From Saprospiraceae bacterium (GTDB taxonomy: Bacteria > Bacteroidota > Bacteroidia > Chitinophagales > Saprospiraceae), in the NCBI GenBank assembly GCA_016715985.1, contig JADJXD010000001.1, positions 3,658,001 through 3,722,000 on the forward strand: DNA of 64,000 nt, in the 5' to 3' direction. Shown here piece by piece: positions 28,868 through 38,310 of this stretch; positions within the stretch are counted from its first letter, which is position 1; each line of letters starts with the position of its first letter. A program made the position numbers and the translations under genes. The notes beneath the pieces were generated by a model. The model saw only the letters and a list, made by a program, of their open reading frames with translations. It was not told the DNA's origin and made no database searches.

Positions 28868-31800
28868 CTAAAGTACCCATACTTTTCTGTGATGATAACC
28901 CGCATTCCGATGTAACAGGAGATGATAATTCCCGGGATCAATCGTTTTGAATTTTTGTAATGGTGCAGGATTATTGATGACTGATTGAATGTAATTAAAT
29001 AATACTGCATCATTGTTTTTAATTTTCAATTCGACGGCTTTATGGTGTGTATCCGGATTAAGTAATTTGGCTTTCAGATCGTTATAATGTCCATGAGCAA
29101 TGCCTGCTCCCATTACTCCAAATGATATTTTTTTCGACACCGGTGCAGCTTTCTTGTTGTTCAATCCCGGATTGGCTGGCTGGTTCAGAATGTTATTGAT
29201 CTCCGATTGTGACATCAGCGGCTCTGCATTGGACATATACTTTGCATAATTGACAGCGATTTTTGTTGCGTTGGGGTATGCCTTTGGTATTATGATATTA
29301 TTGTAAGGATCATAAATGATCTTTTTCAGATAATCATTATGGTAAGGCTTTCCTTTATCAGATGGTGATATTGCGGGTCCGCCAATATTCTGCCCGAGAT
29401 ACCATTGTGGTGTGAGCTGATCTTTATCCGCAATGTCAAATCCCTCCTGTGCAACATCATACCATACAGCCACTGTGGAGAAATTTCCTCCGTTATATAC
29501 ATTCAGATTAGCTTTTCCATTAGTCATCTTTGTCAGTTTGTCGCTGAGTGTGTTATAGATACTGGTACCAAACGGATATTTGTACAGTTCTTTTTGTTTG
29601 GTAGTCAGTTTGAGATCTCCGATCAGTTTTTGTGATTTAGTGATATTCTCTTTAAAGTCACCGGCGGTAATGTTCATATTGGCCTGCATCGGTTGCTGTT
29701 GGGGTTGACTGTTGTCTTTGATGGGTAGTATTTCTTTGATAAACTGGAACACATACATTTTTCCTTTTACCAGCTCAGGATGTGTGAAATGAATCGTATT
29801 GTTGCTGTATCCATCAAAAGTTCCATCCAGCGTTGCTCCCCCGCCAACCGGGATAAACCGAACTTTAAATTTATCAGTAAACTTATTCTGAAAGATACTA
29901 CTCTGATCTTTATCTAATTGAATATATCCTTTTTTGAAAGCATCGCCCTGAAGATAATATTTCTGACCGTAGGCAGGATACTGTTCTTTGACATTGCTTT
30001 GTACGATGTGATCCGGGTCGGTGCCTGTGGTGAATGTAATTTCCTTTTTGGTTCCGCTTGCACCGATCGTTTTCCAAATACCTCCCGCTAGTTCTTTCAC
30101 TTCAACCTCAGCTATGATTCTGATTTTGGTTTTAGCAGGTAATGAATTCAATGACTTGTAAGTAAATCTGTCTCCATTTGCATTTTTTTCCCATGTACCT
30201 TCCTGACTGTTACTGCCCCATGACGCAAGTACTTTCCCATTCTGCGGACTTCCGGCATCATCAATGACCATTTTCAGGGTCTTCAGTGGAAATTTAAATT
30301 TTCGGGTGATGAGTTCATCCTTTTCATATTCATCGATTTCATAAGTTTTGTTTTCGTTGGTGGAGAATAGCAAAGCCACTTCCGGATCCGTGAATACATG
30401 TACACCATTACCGACAGGCTTGATATCCTGAACGTATTTGAGATCGTCGAGAGCGTCGGTTTCCTGACCTGATGGTTTTTCCTTGCATTTTTCTCCGTAA
30501 TTGACAGCAAATGTAAATTTACCTTTAATGATGCCCAGGAAAGTCGCTTCACCGACGACATTTGCTTTGATCTGTACCGGATTGGGTAATGCAGCCTGCG
30601 CTAAAACACCCGCAGATACCGCCGCTATTTTAAATTTCCGCTCTTTGTTAAAAATTTTTGTTTTGACACCCACATCTGCTGATAACAAAGCATAAGCCTG
30701 CCCTTCGAGATACCAGGAGTTAAAGCCGCAATTGCCCCATCCTTTGCTCATGGCAACATCAAATCCTGCCAATGCTGTAAAATTGGCGTATAAAATCCAG
30801 GCCTGCAAATCACCGGTAGAAAAATCATAATAACTTCCCAGCGCAAAACGCAGATTGGGATTATTTTCTCCATCAATACCATTTCTGTCTGCCTGATAAG
30901 TTTTGGGAAGTTTGGATGCAATCTGCTGTGGTACCGGCGGCATCCCCGGGAGGTTATATCCTGCCATAAAATAGTGTTTTTTTGCAACAGGCATAAAGTT
31001 GAGTTTGACACCAATATTCGCATCTGGACCCGGCTCGCCAATTTTGATAAACCAGTTTTGCGGACCTGCCACATGCATTTTGATACTTCCTCCGGCGGTA
31101 AGCATCGGATTGGAAGTCGGGTATTTGACAGTAATGCCGCTATTAAAGTCAAATATTTTCTTTTTGAAGTCCATGGTGGCTTCCATCGTAATGTGAATAG
31201 GTGCTTTATCCAAAGGATAAGGATCAAAATCGGATTGCCATTGTGTAAATGCGTAGGCATCTCCGAAAATACTGATCATATCCAGACCTGATTTTGTGCC
31301 GAATTGAACCATAAACTGTGGCTTGGCGTGAAAGGCAAACTTGTCCACCAATCCGATATCGACACCTGCGAGTATTCCGAATTTTGTGTCATTTCCGGAT
31401 TTAAAAGGTACCGGTTCCGCATATGGACCATCTTTGACCATATTAAAATACATACCGCCTTTAAGACCATACAATCTCAGTGATGCTGAAAGGGGAATAC
31501 CCATCGCAATACCCAGCTCGCCGGAGAAGAAAAAATATTTATATTCATCTGTATTATCTTGAGCGGGCATTTTTCCAAACCGGATATCTATGGCAGCACC
31601 CCCGACACTCTCGCCGTTTTGTCCCAACTTCAGATCGATTTTGACCTTTCCGGCAAATCCGTTTCCAAATTTCAGATCATTTTCAAAGATAGATATTTTG
31701 CCATATACACTTGCTACGCTGATATCGCCTTCCACACTCAGCTCTTTCAGTTTGACATCCCCGAGAATCATGTTATTGTTATTATAGGCCGTATTTATCG

Positions 31801-34474
31801 TCAATCCGGTAGTAGCTCCGACAGCATTATTTTCGCCCAAAAGATCGAGTGAAAAGCCAAGGTATATTTCATTGGCTTTTGCAAAATAAAAGGTATCTAC
31901 ACTGATGTCAAATCCATTAAATGTCCGTTGTCCGGAATTGTAACTGTATGAGAATGAACCGTCCGGGCCGAGTCCCACCCCATTTTTATCTACCACGAGA
32001 TCTTGTACAGTCACTTTATCGAGTTTGAAAGGTACACCCTGCACATTGACAGCAAACTTTCGGTTAAACTCCAGCTCTCCGTACAAATGGAATTCAGGCT
32101 CTATACCATTGCCTTCTTCTTTGATCAGAATTTCTGTGTCCGGATTGATTTTTCCTTTGGCTATGATGGCCGGAAACTCGATATCGTTCTGATTGGTCAG
32201 GCTCATATTGTAGAGCAGTTTGTTGTTATTATTCAGACTCATATTGGACTGATAAGTCAGAAATACATCCTGCTTGGTAATCGGCACCCGGATATCTCCT
32301 TTGAACCTGCCTTCCTGAAACTGATTTTCAATGATTTTTACGTAAAAGTCTTTCATAGAAAACTTCCATTTTTTGGATCCCATCTGACCTTTGTCTTTGT
32401 CAAACACCGTAGGGATATCGACGATTCCGCTGAAACCTTTTTTATCCACCAGAAAATGCATCGCATGAATGGTGTGATTGGGATGTAATTTTTCAGGAAG
32501 TTTTACAGTAATATTCTGGAAATAAAATCCTTGCCAAAGATTGCCTTCCGAATTGTAATTCTGGGTAGGAAATGTGATTCCGGCAGGATTTTGAGTCTCC
32601 GAATGATCAATAGAAACATTGGATACCGTCACCTGAAATCCGGGCAATTTGACCAATTCAAAAGGTGTGACACTTACATTGTCTAATATAAAGTTCTTTG
32701 GATTTTCGATGGTTATTTTAAAAGGTGCATCCACTGTAGATTTGTTTTTATCTAAAGGGACAGCCACTGTGGCATCAATCATGAAGGCGCCATCCATCTG
32801 CAGATTCTTAAATCCCTGTTTTTCCATGGTGATATAGCAACCTTTGGCCGGATCGTTGGGGTTTCCGGCATTGAGTTTCAGTTTGAATTTACCATTCGGA
32901 TTCATCGTGTAATCCTGAATCAGGTAAAGAAATGCATCTTTTGTAAAACCTTTTTCATCGATACAAACACCAGTTGCACCTAAATGAAGCTTTTGTCCGT
33001 AAGAAGGCATATTTATTTCAGCAACGGCATTGAGTCCGGCACCCTGTGTACCAAAATGCATTCCGACTATCCCTATCAATTGCGGTGCTCCACCTATATT
33101 TCTGTTAATTCCTATGGGCATGCCCAATCCCAGATTGTCCATATTTTCATAAGGCCAGGACATGACCCGCTCATTGCTTCCCATCAGTTTATTTATTAAT
33201 GCCTGTATCTGAGGCCCGCCAAAAGATACATTGCCCAGATCATTGATCCAGTCCGTCGGTACATTATCATCATTTCTGGCTTTGGCTACTCCTTCTATAA
33301 CTATCCTGGCAGCATTTACCTTCAGATTTTGAAATTCTACCAATATAGGCACTTTAAGCCATGAATTAATAATTTTTCCCTGTCCGGAAAGGAGTTGACC
33401 ATTCCAATTGACAGTTGTGAGTTTTAATTGATGATTGCCTATGGTCAGCACGTCGTAGTCATTGATTATTCCTTGTCCGTTGATAGCATTATTGTCAGAA
33501 ATATTGATATTGTTATTACACTGTACCAGACTGTACTGTACACCCTGGTTGTCTTTGATATTAAAATTGCCGGGATCAACCGGTTTGGGATCTTTGGGGG
33601 GAGGTGCGAGAACAATATCCTGCTTTTTATAAGTAAAGGATGTCACTGCACTTTTTCCGTTATTTTTAAAAGAAATATTATTGGACGGATCATAAGCTGT
33701 CACTCTCAATGCATACCTTCGACCTTCTGTCAATTTTGGTAAGGTAATATCATACGCCAGACTGGTCTGAATGATATTTTCTTTTTTGTAGTGAACAAAT
33801 ATGGAGATATTGTCAAATGCTTCATTGGGGTTGAGCAGATTGTTTAATGCCATATCGACCATCTCCAATCTATATCGGGTGTATTGCGGCAAGCCGGACG
33901 GTGTCCATATGATATTGAGAAATTGAGGCATTTTAGCATTAACCTCTGATTTATCAATCGGCAGTGTGATGATCGGCGGATCATAGTAAGATACCAAAAT
34001 CTGAGCACAACCTGTAAACTCCGGAGATAATGGCTCTGCTGTATTATAATCATAAGCCCGGAGACACAATTCATAACTTCCTTCCGGCAATTTTTCTGTT
34101 TGAATCAAGGTGCCTTTTGTCACGCCTGCGTATCTGATGTTAGACTCAGTCAGATTAGCAAAATGGGATCTGAGCATATTTCCGGTGAGTACCCGGGTTT
34201 CTCCGGGATTGAGGGAAATCATGCTGCCCGGCAGGTATTGAAGGTCCATATTGGCCGTTACACTGTTATTACCTCTGAGTGTAGAGAGTAATTTTACTTT
34301 TTGTGGCGTACTGCTGATATTGGTTAGTGTTGCAACAGCCTGACCCTGAAATTTGATTACCCCTTCTACGGTAGATGGATAGGGTTGAGGCATTACAAGA
34401 CTTACATTTACCTTTTGTGCAGATAAGATAGCTGTAGCCAAAAGCAATGTGCAAAGTGCTGTAGATTTTTTCAT
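28868..34474 (-). CDS. Very large secreted protein of unknown function (1,869 aa)
   Basis: The start MKKSTALCTLLLATAILSAQ is an obvious signal peptide; the frame extends 12 codons further but without signal-like sequence. The N-terminal 300 residues contain two FN3-like parts (LPEGSYELCLRAYDYNTAEP, LTEGRRYALRVTAYDPSNN). Residues about 320-1,300 are a long run of beta-rich, repetitive-looking segments that may be a barrel or large beta-solenoid, for example FKLDKVTVQDLVVDKNGVGL. Several short glycine-rich strands suggest outer-membrane contact. I know similar giant proteins in Bacteroidota, but no function. No type IX sorting domain is seen. Confidence 0.75.
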   Translation of the reverse strand: MKKSTALCTLLLATAILSAQKVNVSLVMPQPYPSTVEGVIKFQGQAVATLTNISSTPQKVKLLSTLRGNNSVTANMDLQYLPGSMISLNPGETRVLTGNMLRSHFANLTESNIRYAGVTKGTLIQTEKLPEGSYELCLRAYDYNTAEPLSPEFTGCAQILVSYYDPPIITLPIDKSEVNAKMPQFLNIIWTPSGLPQYTRYRLEMVDMALNNLLNPNEAFDNISIFVHYKKENIIQTSLAYDITLPKLTEGRRYALRVTAYDPSNNISFKNNGKSAVTSFTYKKQDIVLAPPPKDPKPVDPGNFNIKDNQGVQYSLVQCNNNINISDNNAINGQGIINDYDVLTIGNHQLKLTTVNWNGQLLSGQGKIINSWLKVPILVEFQNLKVNAARIVIEGVAKARNDDNVPTDWINDLGNVSFGGPQIQALINKLMGSNERVMSWPYENMDNLGLGMPIGINRNIGGAPQLIGIVGMHFGTQGAGLNAVAEINMPSYGQKLHLGATGVCIDEKGFTKDAFLYLIQDYTMNPNGKFKLKLNAGNPNDPAKGCYITMEKQGFKNLQMDGAFMIDATVAVPLDKNKSTVDAPFKITIENPKNFILDNVSVTPFELVKLPGFQVTVSNVSIDHSETQNPAGITFPTQNYNSEGNLWQGFYFQNITVKLPEKLHPNHTIHAMHFLVDKKGFSGIVDIPTVFDKDKGQMGSKKWKFSMKDFYVKIIENQFQEGRFKGDIRVPITKQDVFLTYQSNMSLNNNNKLLYNMSLTNQNDIEFPAIIAKGKINPDTEILIKEEGNGIEPEFHLYGELEFNRKFAVNVQGVPFKLDKVTVQDLVVDKNGVGLGPDGSFSYSYNSGQRTFNGFDISVDTFYFAKANEIYLGFSLDLLGENNAVGATTGLTINTAYNNNNMILGDVKLKELSVEGDISVASVYGKISIFENDLKFGNGFAGKVKIDLKLGQNGESVGGAAIDIRFGKMPAQDNTDEYKYFFFSGELGIAMGIPLSASLRLYGLKGGMYFNMVKDGPYAEPVPFKSGNDTKFGILAGVDIGLVDKFAFHAKPQFMVQFGTKSGLDMISIFGDAYAFTQWQSDFDPYPLDKAPIHITMEATMDFKKKIFDFNSGITVKYPTSNPMLTAGGSIKMHVAGPQNWFIKIGEPGPDANIGVKLNFMPVAKKHYFMAGYNLPGMPPVPQQIASKLPKTYQADRNGIDGENNPNLRFALGSYYDFSTGDLQAWILYANFTALAGFDVAMSKGWGNCGFNSWYLEGQAYALLSADVGVKTKIFNKERKFKIAAVSAGVLAQAALPNPVQIKANVVGEATFLGIIKGKFTFAVNYGEKCKEKPSGQETDALDDLKYVQDIKPVGNGVHVFTDPEVALLFSTNENKTYEIDEYEKDELITRKFKFPLKTLKMVIDDAGSPQNGKVLASWGSNSQEGTWEKNANGDRFTYKSLNSLPAKTKIRIIAEVEVKELAGGIWKTIGASGTKKEITFTTGTDPDHIVQSNVKEQYPAYGQKYYLQGDAFKKGYIQLDKDQSSIFQNKFTDKFKVRFIPVGGGATLDGTFDGYSNNTIHFTHPELVKGKMYVFQFIKEILPIKDNSQPQQQPMQANMNITAGDFKENITKSQKLIGDLKLTTKQKELYKYPFGTSIYNTLSDKLTKMTNGKANLNVYNGGNFSTVAVWYDVAQEGFDIADKDQLTPQWYLGQNIGGPAISPSDKGKPYHNDYLKKIIYDPYNNIIIPKAYPNATKIAVNYAKYMSNAEPLMSQSEINNILNQPANPGLNNKKAAPVSKKISFGVMGAGIAHGHYNDLKAKLLNPDTHHKAVELKIKNNDAVLFNYIQSVINNPAPLQKFKTIDPGNYHLLLHRNAGYHHRKVWVL

Positions 34475-34869
34475 TCTAAAATTTATTAAGTTAGTTGCCT
34501 TGAATTGCATAAGAAGTTTGTTGATTATTTACGGTGCAAAATTGGCTTCCAAACACTCTAAAAAGGTTTAAGTAAAAGACAAAAAGTGTAAAAAAGTGTT
34601 AAAAGTGCTGATTTTAACCGCCTGCCTCCGTAGAAAGGCAGGTGGTACTTTTGACCTTCACTACAGAACCCATTATAGATATTCAGGTATAAATTTTGTT
34701 CCTGTAATATCATGCACAACACATAATACCCCATTTTCTTCCACTTCTTCTCCTTGATCAGTTTAGCTTGAAGTTTTGGTATCATAAGCATCACTGAATT
34801 TTAGCGGTGACCCCTCAATGCAATTCTTTTAATTGGCCGGAAATGATATGGATTGCTGTATTGTTTTGG
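34475..34869. other. Intergenic stretch with one hairpin
   Basis: About 395 bp with no gene I can support. It holds the inverted repeat CCTGCC...GGCAGG (34,621-34,642), which extends imperfectly with ACC/GGT. A 78-aa minus-strand frame covers it but has no coding character. Confidence 0.5.
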
Positions 34870-35265
34870 TCAGGTTGAGATCCTTTTGATAAGTACTTCC
34901 TGGTCAGAAAAGATCATCCAGGAGAAGTCATATACATAGTTTACGGTTTTATTTTGTGCATTGACGTGGTAGTGGGTGATATACCCGAAGTGAAATTTTT
35001 TACTGTCCAAAAGCGCTCTTGGTAATTTTTTCCGGGTACTGTTTTTGCCCATGATTTCGAGGAGGACAGAGCGATTGCGGTGCAGGATTTTGTCAATACG
35101 CTCAGTAGCTTCTATCGTCACTTTGTTGAGCTTGATGTGATAATTGGCCTTACAGGTGGCAGAGCAGAATATTTTGTCAGCTCGTCCTGCAATAGATTTT
35201 TTGCAAAGCCTGCAGAGGCGCTGATGTCGGTCTTTGGATTCTGAAAGGATAATGTCAGTTGGCAT
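34870..35265 (-). CDS. Small zinc-ribbon protein, divergent from the recombinase
   Basis: A 131-aa protein. Residues about 17-42 hold a four-cysteine zinc ribbon, CRLCKKSIAGRADK then FCSATCKANYH (CxxC...CxxxC). The rest is helical, then a beta-rich end (KFHFGYITHYHVNAQNKTVN). I recognise the type as a common Bacteroidota hypothetical protein; no function is assigned. It points away from the tyrosine recombinase across about 190 bp of palindrome-rich DNA, so the two may share control. Confidence 0.7.
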   Translation of the reverse strand: MPTDIILSESKDRHQRLCRLCKKSIAGRADKIFCSATCKANYHIKLNKVTIEATERIDKILHRNRSVLLEIMGKNSTRKKLPRALLDSKKFHFGYITHYHVNAQNKTVNYVYDFSWMIFSDQEVLIKRIST

Positions 35266-35365
35266 GGCTTTAATAAAATTTAGGTAACCGATTTTGAAAA
35301 ATGAAATACCTGTATAAAGAAATATAGTTTATAAAAAAACGATGTGTTACTGAAATATACGTCTA

Positions 35366-35396
35366 TTACCGTAAACTTACGTTTAATAACGTATAA
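35366..35396. promoter_or_regulatory. TTAC/GTAA palindromes between zinc-ribbon gene and recombinase
   Basis: Two adjoining palindromes, TTACCGTAA (35,366-35,374) and TACGTT-TAAT-AACGTA (35,378-35,393), in a stretch with repeated TACGT words. They could be an operator or a binding site for the recombinase; this is inference. Confidence 0.4.
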
Positions 35397-35458
35397 TACT
35401 GATAATTAGTTGATTGCTGTATCTGTATTTCAGATATTTGACCGATAATATCTATTTT

Positions 35459-37150
35459 ATGCTACATTTATTTCCACTTATGCACAAAGAAAAATCTCTG
35501 ATAGGAATTGTTTTTGTCTATGATGCAAAGATAACAGCAGCATTAAAAAATCTTTCATCCGTCCAATACACCAAAACGCATAGCTGCTATTATATTCCAT
35601 ATGAAAAAGCTCAATATAATGCTCTGCAGTCATTGGGCATTCCGATCACAAGTTACAGATCAAGACCTGACCTATATCAGCTACCAATAAAAGATGGTGT
35701 CACATCTGTGAAAACTTCAGAGTACACTGAAACCAACAAACAAGCAGGGTATGTCCCATCGAACAATCCTGTGGTAATATGCTTTAATGGCAACAGGTTG
35801 TGGATCAAAATGAAGTATCATAAAGCGGATATTGAATTGGTAAGATCGCTATCAGGTGCATATTGGAATAAATATCAGATACAATGGAGCGTAGTAGCAT
35901 CTGTCGAAAATCTAAGCAAAATACAAGCACATTTTAATTATTGGAAAAGTCAGGATTATACTAAAATATATGAGTTGATCATGCTTACTACTGATCCTAA
36001 AATAGTAGAGCTTTATTCAACACCGGAGCACAAAGATAAAATCTGTTTAAAACTCAAAGGCTATGGGATCGATACAGACTTTGTCCAACGAATAGAAAAC
36101 GTCAGGTACGAATCAGAATTCAGAAGATGGCTGTTGCCTGTTAATCAAATTACTGTAGCTGCGATATTGGAGCATTACCCGAAACAAGGTGCAAAAGTCA
36201 TCAATAGATTGTACCAAAAAAATGTACAATACAAAAAAAATGATTTCAGCAACGAAGAAAAGCAGCATCACCTGTTGAAAAAGTATCCTGAACAATACCA
36301 CTGTCTGCTAAAAGCATATACTGACACCATGATCAGGCGAAACAATACCTGGAGTACGATAAATACCTATACACCTGAAATGGTGAAATTTGCAGAAGCA
36401 ATAGGACTACAAGACATCGCAAAAGCAGATGAATCTACCATCAATCAATATTTAAGCCAATTATCAGGAAAAAAAATAGCTGTCAGCACTATTCATACCG
36501 CGATAAATGCCATTAAGTATTACTACCAAAAAGTAATATTTCGTCAGGACTTAAAAATAGATCAACTCGCCAGACCAAAAAAAGGTTTCCATCTGCCTAC
36601 TATCCTAAGTGCACAAGAAACCAATGGTATCCTGCAAAGTCTTGCAAACATAAAACATGTCTGTATTCTATATGTACTTTATGGCTGCGGTGTACGCCTG
36701 AATGAATTACTGTCTATCCAAATGAATGATTTATGGTGGGAAAGAAATCAGATAATCATACGTAATGGTAAAGGAGACAAAGACAGAGTAGTCATGCTCA
36801 GCCAAACCCTAAAACAGCTTTTACGCATTTATTGTGATGAGTACATGCCACAACAATGGCTTTTAGAAGGTCAGGACAGACTGTCACAATACTCTGAAAG
36901 GAGTGTACAAAAAGTAGTAAAAAGCGCCATCATTAAGGCAGGAATTACTAAAAAAGTAACACCACACACGCTACGACATTGTTTTGCGACACACCTGATG
37001 GATAATGGTGTGCAGTTGCCTTATATTCAAGCTCTGCTCGGGCATAAGGATATTAAAACGACGATGATATATACCCATGTCACTACCCAAAGTATAGCCA
37101 ATGTAGTGAGCCCACTAGATGGTTTAAATCTCACTGTAAAAAAACCTTGA
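35459..37150 (+). CDS. Tyrosine recombinase next to the cassette array, non-IntI type
   Basis: A 563-aa site-specific recombinase (a TTG 15 codons upstream is less likely). Catalytic residues are all visible: R413 (YGCGVRLNELL), K438 (GKGDKDR), H503 and R506 (HTLRHCF), H529 (LLGHK), Y538 (MIYTHV). The core-binding domain is about 275-365. Unusually, residues 1-230 hold three repeats of a short module (near 14-48, 112-146, 195-228), each with a hydrophobic strand, Tyr and a final W/Y-h-P/V. Integron IntI enzymes have an extra segment of roughly 40 residues between the K and HxxR motifs; here that interval is only 59 residues, shorter than in XerD. So it is not a canonical IntI, though it sits 295 bp from the first cassette and is the only recombinase in view. 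Confidence 0.85.
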   Translation: MLHLFPLMHKEKSLIGIVFVYDAKITAALKNLSSVQYTKTHSCYYIPYEKAQYNALQSLGIPITSYRSRPDLYQLPIKDGVTSVKTSEYTETNKQAGYVPSNNPVVICFNGNRLWIKMKYHKADIELVRSLSGAYWNKYQIQWSVVASVENLSKIQAHFNYWKSQDYTKIYELIMLTTDPKIVELYSTPEHKDKICLKLKGYGIDTDFVQRIENVRYESEFRRWLLPVNQITVAAILEHYPKQGAKVINRLYQKNVQYKKNDFSNEEKQHHLLKKYPEQYHCLLKAYTDTMIRRNNTWSTINTYTPEMVKFAEAIGLQDIAKADESTINQYLSQLSGKKIAVSTIHTAINAIKYYYQKVIFRQDLKIDQLARPKKGFHLPTILSAQETNGILQSLANIKHVCILYVLYGCGVRLNELLSIQMNDLWWERNQIIIRNGKGDKDRVVMLSQTLKQLLRIYCDEYMPQQWLLEGQDRLSQYSERSVQKVVKSAIIKAGITKKVTPHTLRHCFATHLMDNGVQLPYIQALLGHKDIKTTMIYTHVTTQSIANVVSPLDGLNLTVKKP

Positions 37151-37453
37151 AAGCAAGGCGAGAGATACTCTAAACAAAAAAGGGAGGCAATACTATGCTT
37201 ATGATATTTTTTGTTTCCTATTCAAGCCCCAAGTAGTATGCGTGGCAGAGGACATACGGCATAGATGTCGGAAAAGTATTTCATTAATGAGACAGTACAA
37301 GAGATAACTTATTTTTTAATATTTGGTCAAAATCTTGTGGCAAATCAGGAGTTTGTGTGGGCATGCTTTAATTATTCTGGAATAAAATTACCGATATTTG
37401 GAATAGTAGATGAAAAAATATATTTTTGGTGCGTAAATTAAATAGTTAGCAGC
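37151..37453 (+). other. Candidate attI region, left end of the cassette array
   Basis: About 300 non-coding bases between the recombinase stop and the first cassette. It ends at the core GTTAGCAGC (37,445-37,453), which has no folded attC partner to its left, as expected for an attI-cassette junction. An imperfect repeat of ATACTATGC / GTAGTATGC (near 37,190 and 37,235) lies upstream. The crossover is expected between G37,445 and T37,446. Confidence 0.6.
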
Positions 37454-37486
37454 AACCCTGACAAGTGCAAACACTAACAAACGACA

Positions 37487-37831
37487 ATGGAATATTCAGA
37501 ACTTAACCATTTAAAAGACAAAGAACAAATCGTAACCGACATTTACGAGAAGTTAATTATTGAACTTCAGAAATTTGGACAACTAAAAATTGAAACGAAA
37601 AAGACAAGTATTCATCTTGGAAACAGATTTGGTTTTGCTGGAGTTTATACCCGTAAGGACTACATAAACCTTGAAGTTCACCTAAATCACAAACTGACAA
37701 GCGACAGAGTTTCAAAAGTAGAACAAGCATCTGCAAATCGTTTTCACCACACAATCAAACTGACAAAACCGAAAGACATTGATAAAGAATTATTAACCTG
37801 GTTGAAAGAAGCCTACGAACTAAAAAAATAG
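37487..37831 (+). CDS. DUF5655-like protein
   Basis: A 114-aa protein. The centre IHLGNRFGFAGVYTRKDYIN and the end SANRFHHTIKLTKPKDIDKE fit the DUF5655 domain, a small fold often attached to transport-associated or nuclease-like proteins and common on mobile DNA. Function is unknown. It starts 34 bp after the cassette boundary and is followed 6 bp later by a membrane protein gene, so they form a two-gene cassette. Confidence 0.75.
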   Translation: MEYSELNHLKDKEQIVTDIYEKLIIELQKFGQLKIETKKTSIHLGNRFGFAGVYTRKDYINLEVHLNHKLTSDRVSKVEQASANRFHHTIKLTKPKDIDKELLTWLKEAYELKK

Positions 37832-37837
37832 ACATAT

Positions 37838-38131
37838 ATGAACAATATTATCAAAGGACTTATCGCAGGAACAATCTTTGGAATAGTTTCAATTATTCCT
37901 ATGTTCTTTATGACCTTTGAAGACAAAACAAGAGCAATTTCGGCTTCATTTATAAGCAGATTCGCAATTGGGTTTATAATCTTCAATATGGAACTTCCAA
38001 TTCCTAATTGGTTAAAAGGCGGTCTCGTAGGACTAATTTTAAGTTTACCAGACGCATTAATTACAAAGAAGTATGCACCTATTCTTGGACTTGGACTAAT
38101 TGGCGGAATTATATGTGGACTATTTGCATAG
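37838..38131 (+). CDS. Small membrane protein
   Basis: A 97-aa protein with three or four transmembrane helices (GLIAGTIFGIVSIIPMFFM; SFISRFAIGFIIFNM; GGLVGLILSLP; GLGLIGGIICGLFA). No family is recognised. Its stop is 41 bp before attC 1. Short hydrophobic proteins of this size are common in integron cassettes. Confidence 0.7.
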   Translation: MNNIIKGLIAGTIFGIVSIIPMFFMTFEDKTRAISASFISRFAIGFIIFNMELPIPNWLKGGLVGLILSLPDALITKKYAPILGLGLIGGIICGLFA

Positions 38132-38172
38132 TGATACAACTAAACAGACTTTAGTATAATGAAAATGGGTAT

Positions 38173-38310
38173 GCTGCTAACAGCACCTACCCGCAAGCAG
38201 GGGTTTCGTGCTTCGTAGGACAGGAAAGTAGTAAATTTGAAGTGCAGTTCTTCGTAGGAAGTTCAGTGGTAAAAATCCCTGCCTTCGGGTAGCCGCAAAC
38301 CGTTATCTGC
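38173..38310 (+). repeat. attC site 1 (138 bp, long class)
   Basis: R'' GCTGCTAAC, L'' with CTACCCG...AAGCAGGG, a variable centre with GTGCTTCGTAGGA and CAGTTCTTCGTAGGA, then L' with CCCTGCCTT..CGGGTAG, and R' GTTATCTGC. L'' and L' pair over about 15 bp with an unpaired base between blocks. Confidence 0.9.

Larger units (their letters stand above)
37446..38302 (+). mobile_element. Gene cassette 1 (857 bp)
   Basis: Starts at core GTTAGCAGC and ends in attC 1 (R'' GCTGCTAAC, exact complement). It carries two short genes and an A/C-rich leader of about 40 bp. Confidence 0.9.

Noticed and set aside
34558..34794. 78-aa minus-strand frame beside the giant gene
   Set aside because: It crosses a CCTGCC...GGCAGG hairpin, has no ribosome-binding site or family resemblance, and composition is not convincing.
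35459..37150. Calling the recombinase intI
   Set aside because: The IntI-specific extra segment is missing and the N-terminal repeats are foreign to IntI, so the gene symbol would mislead.
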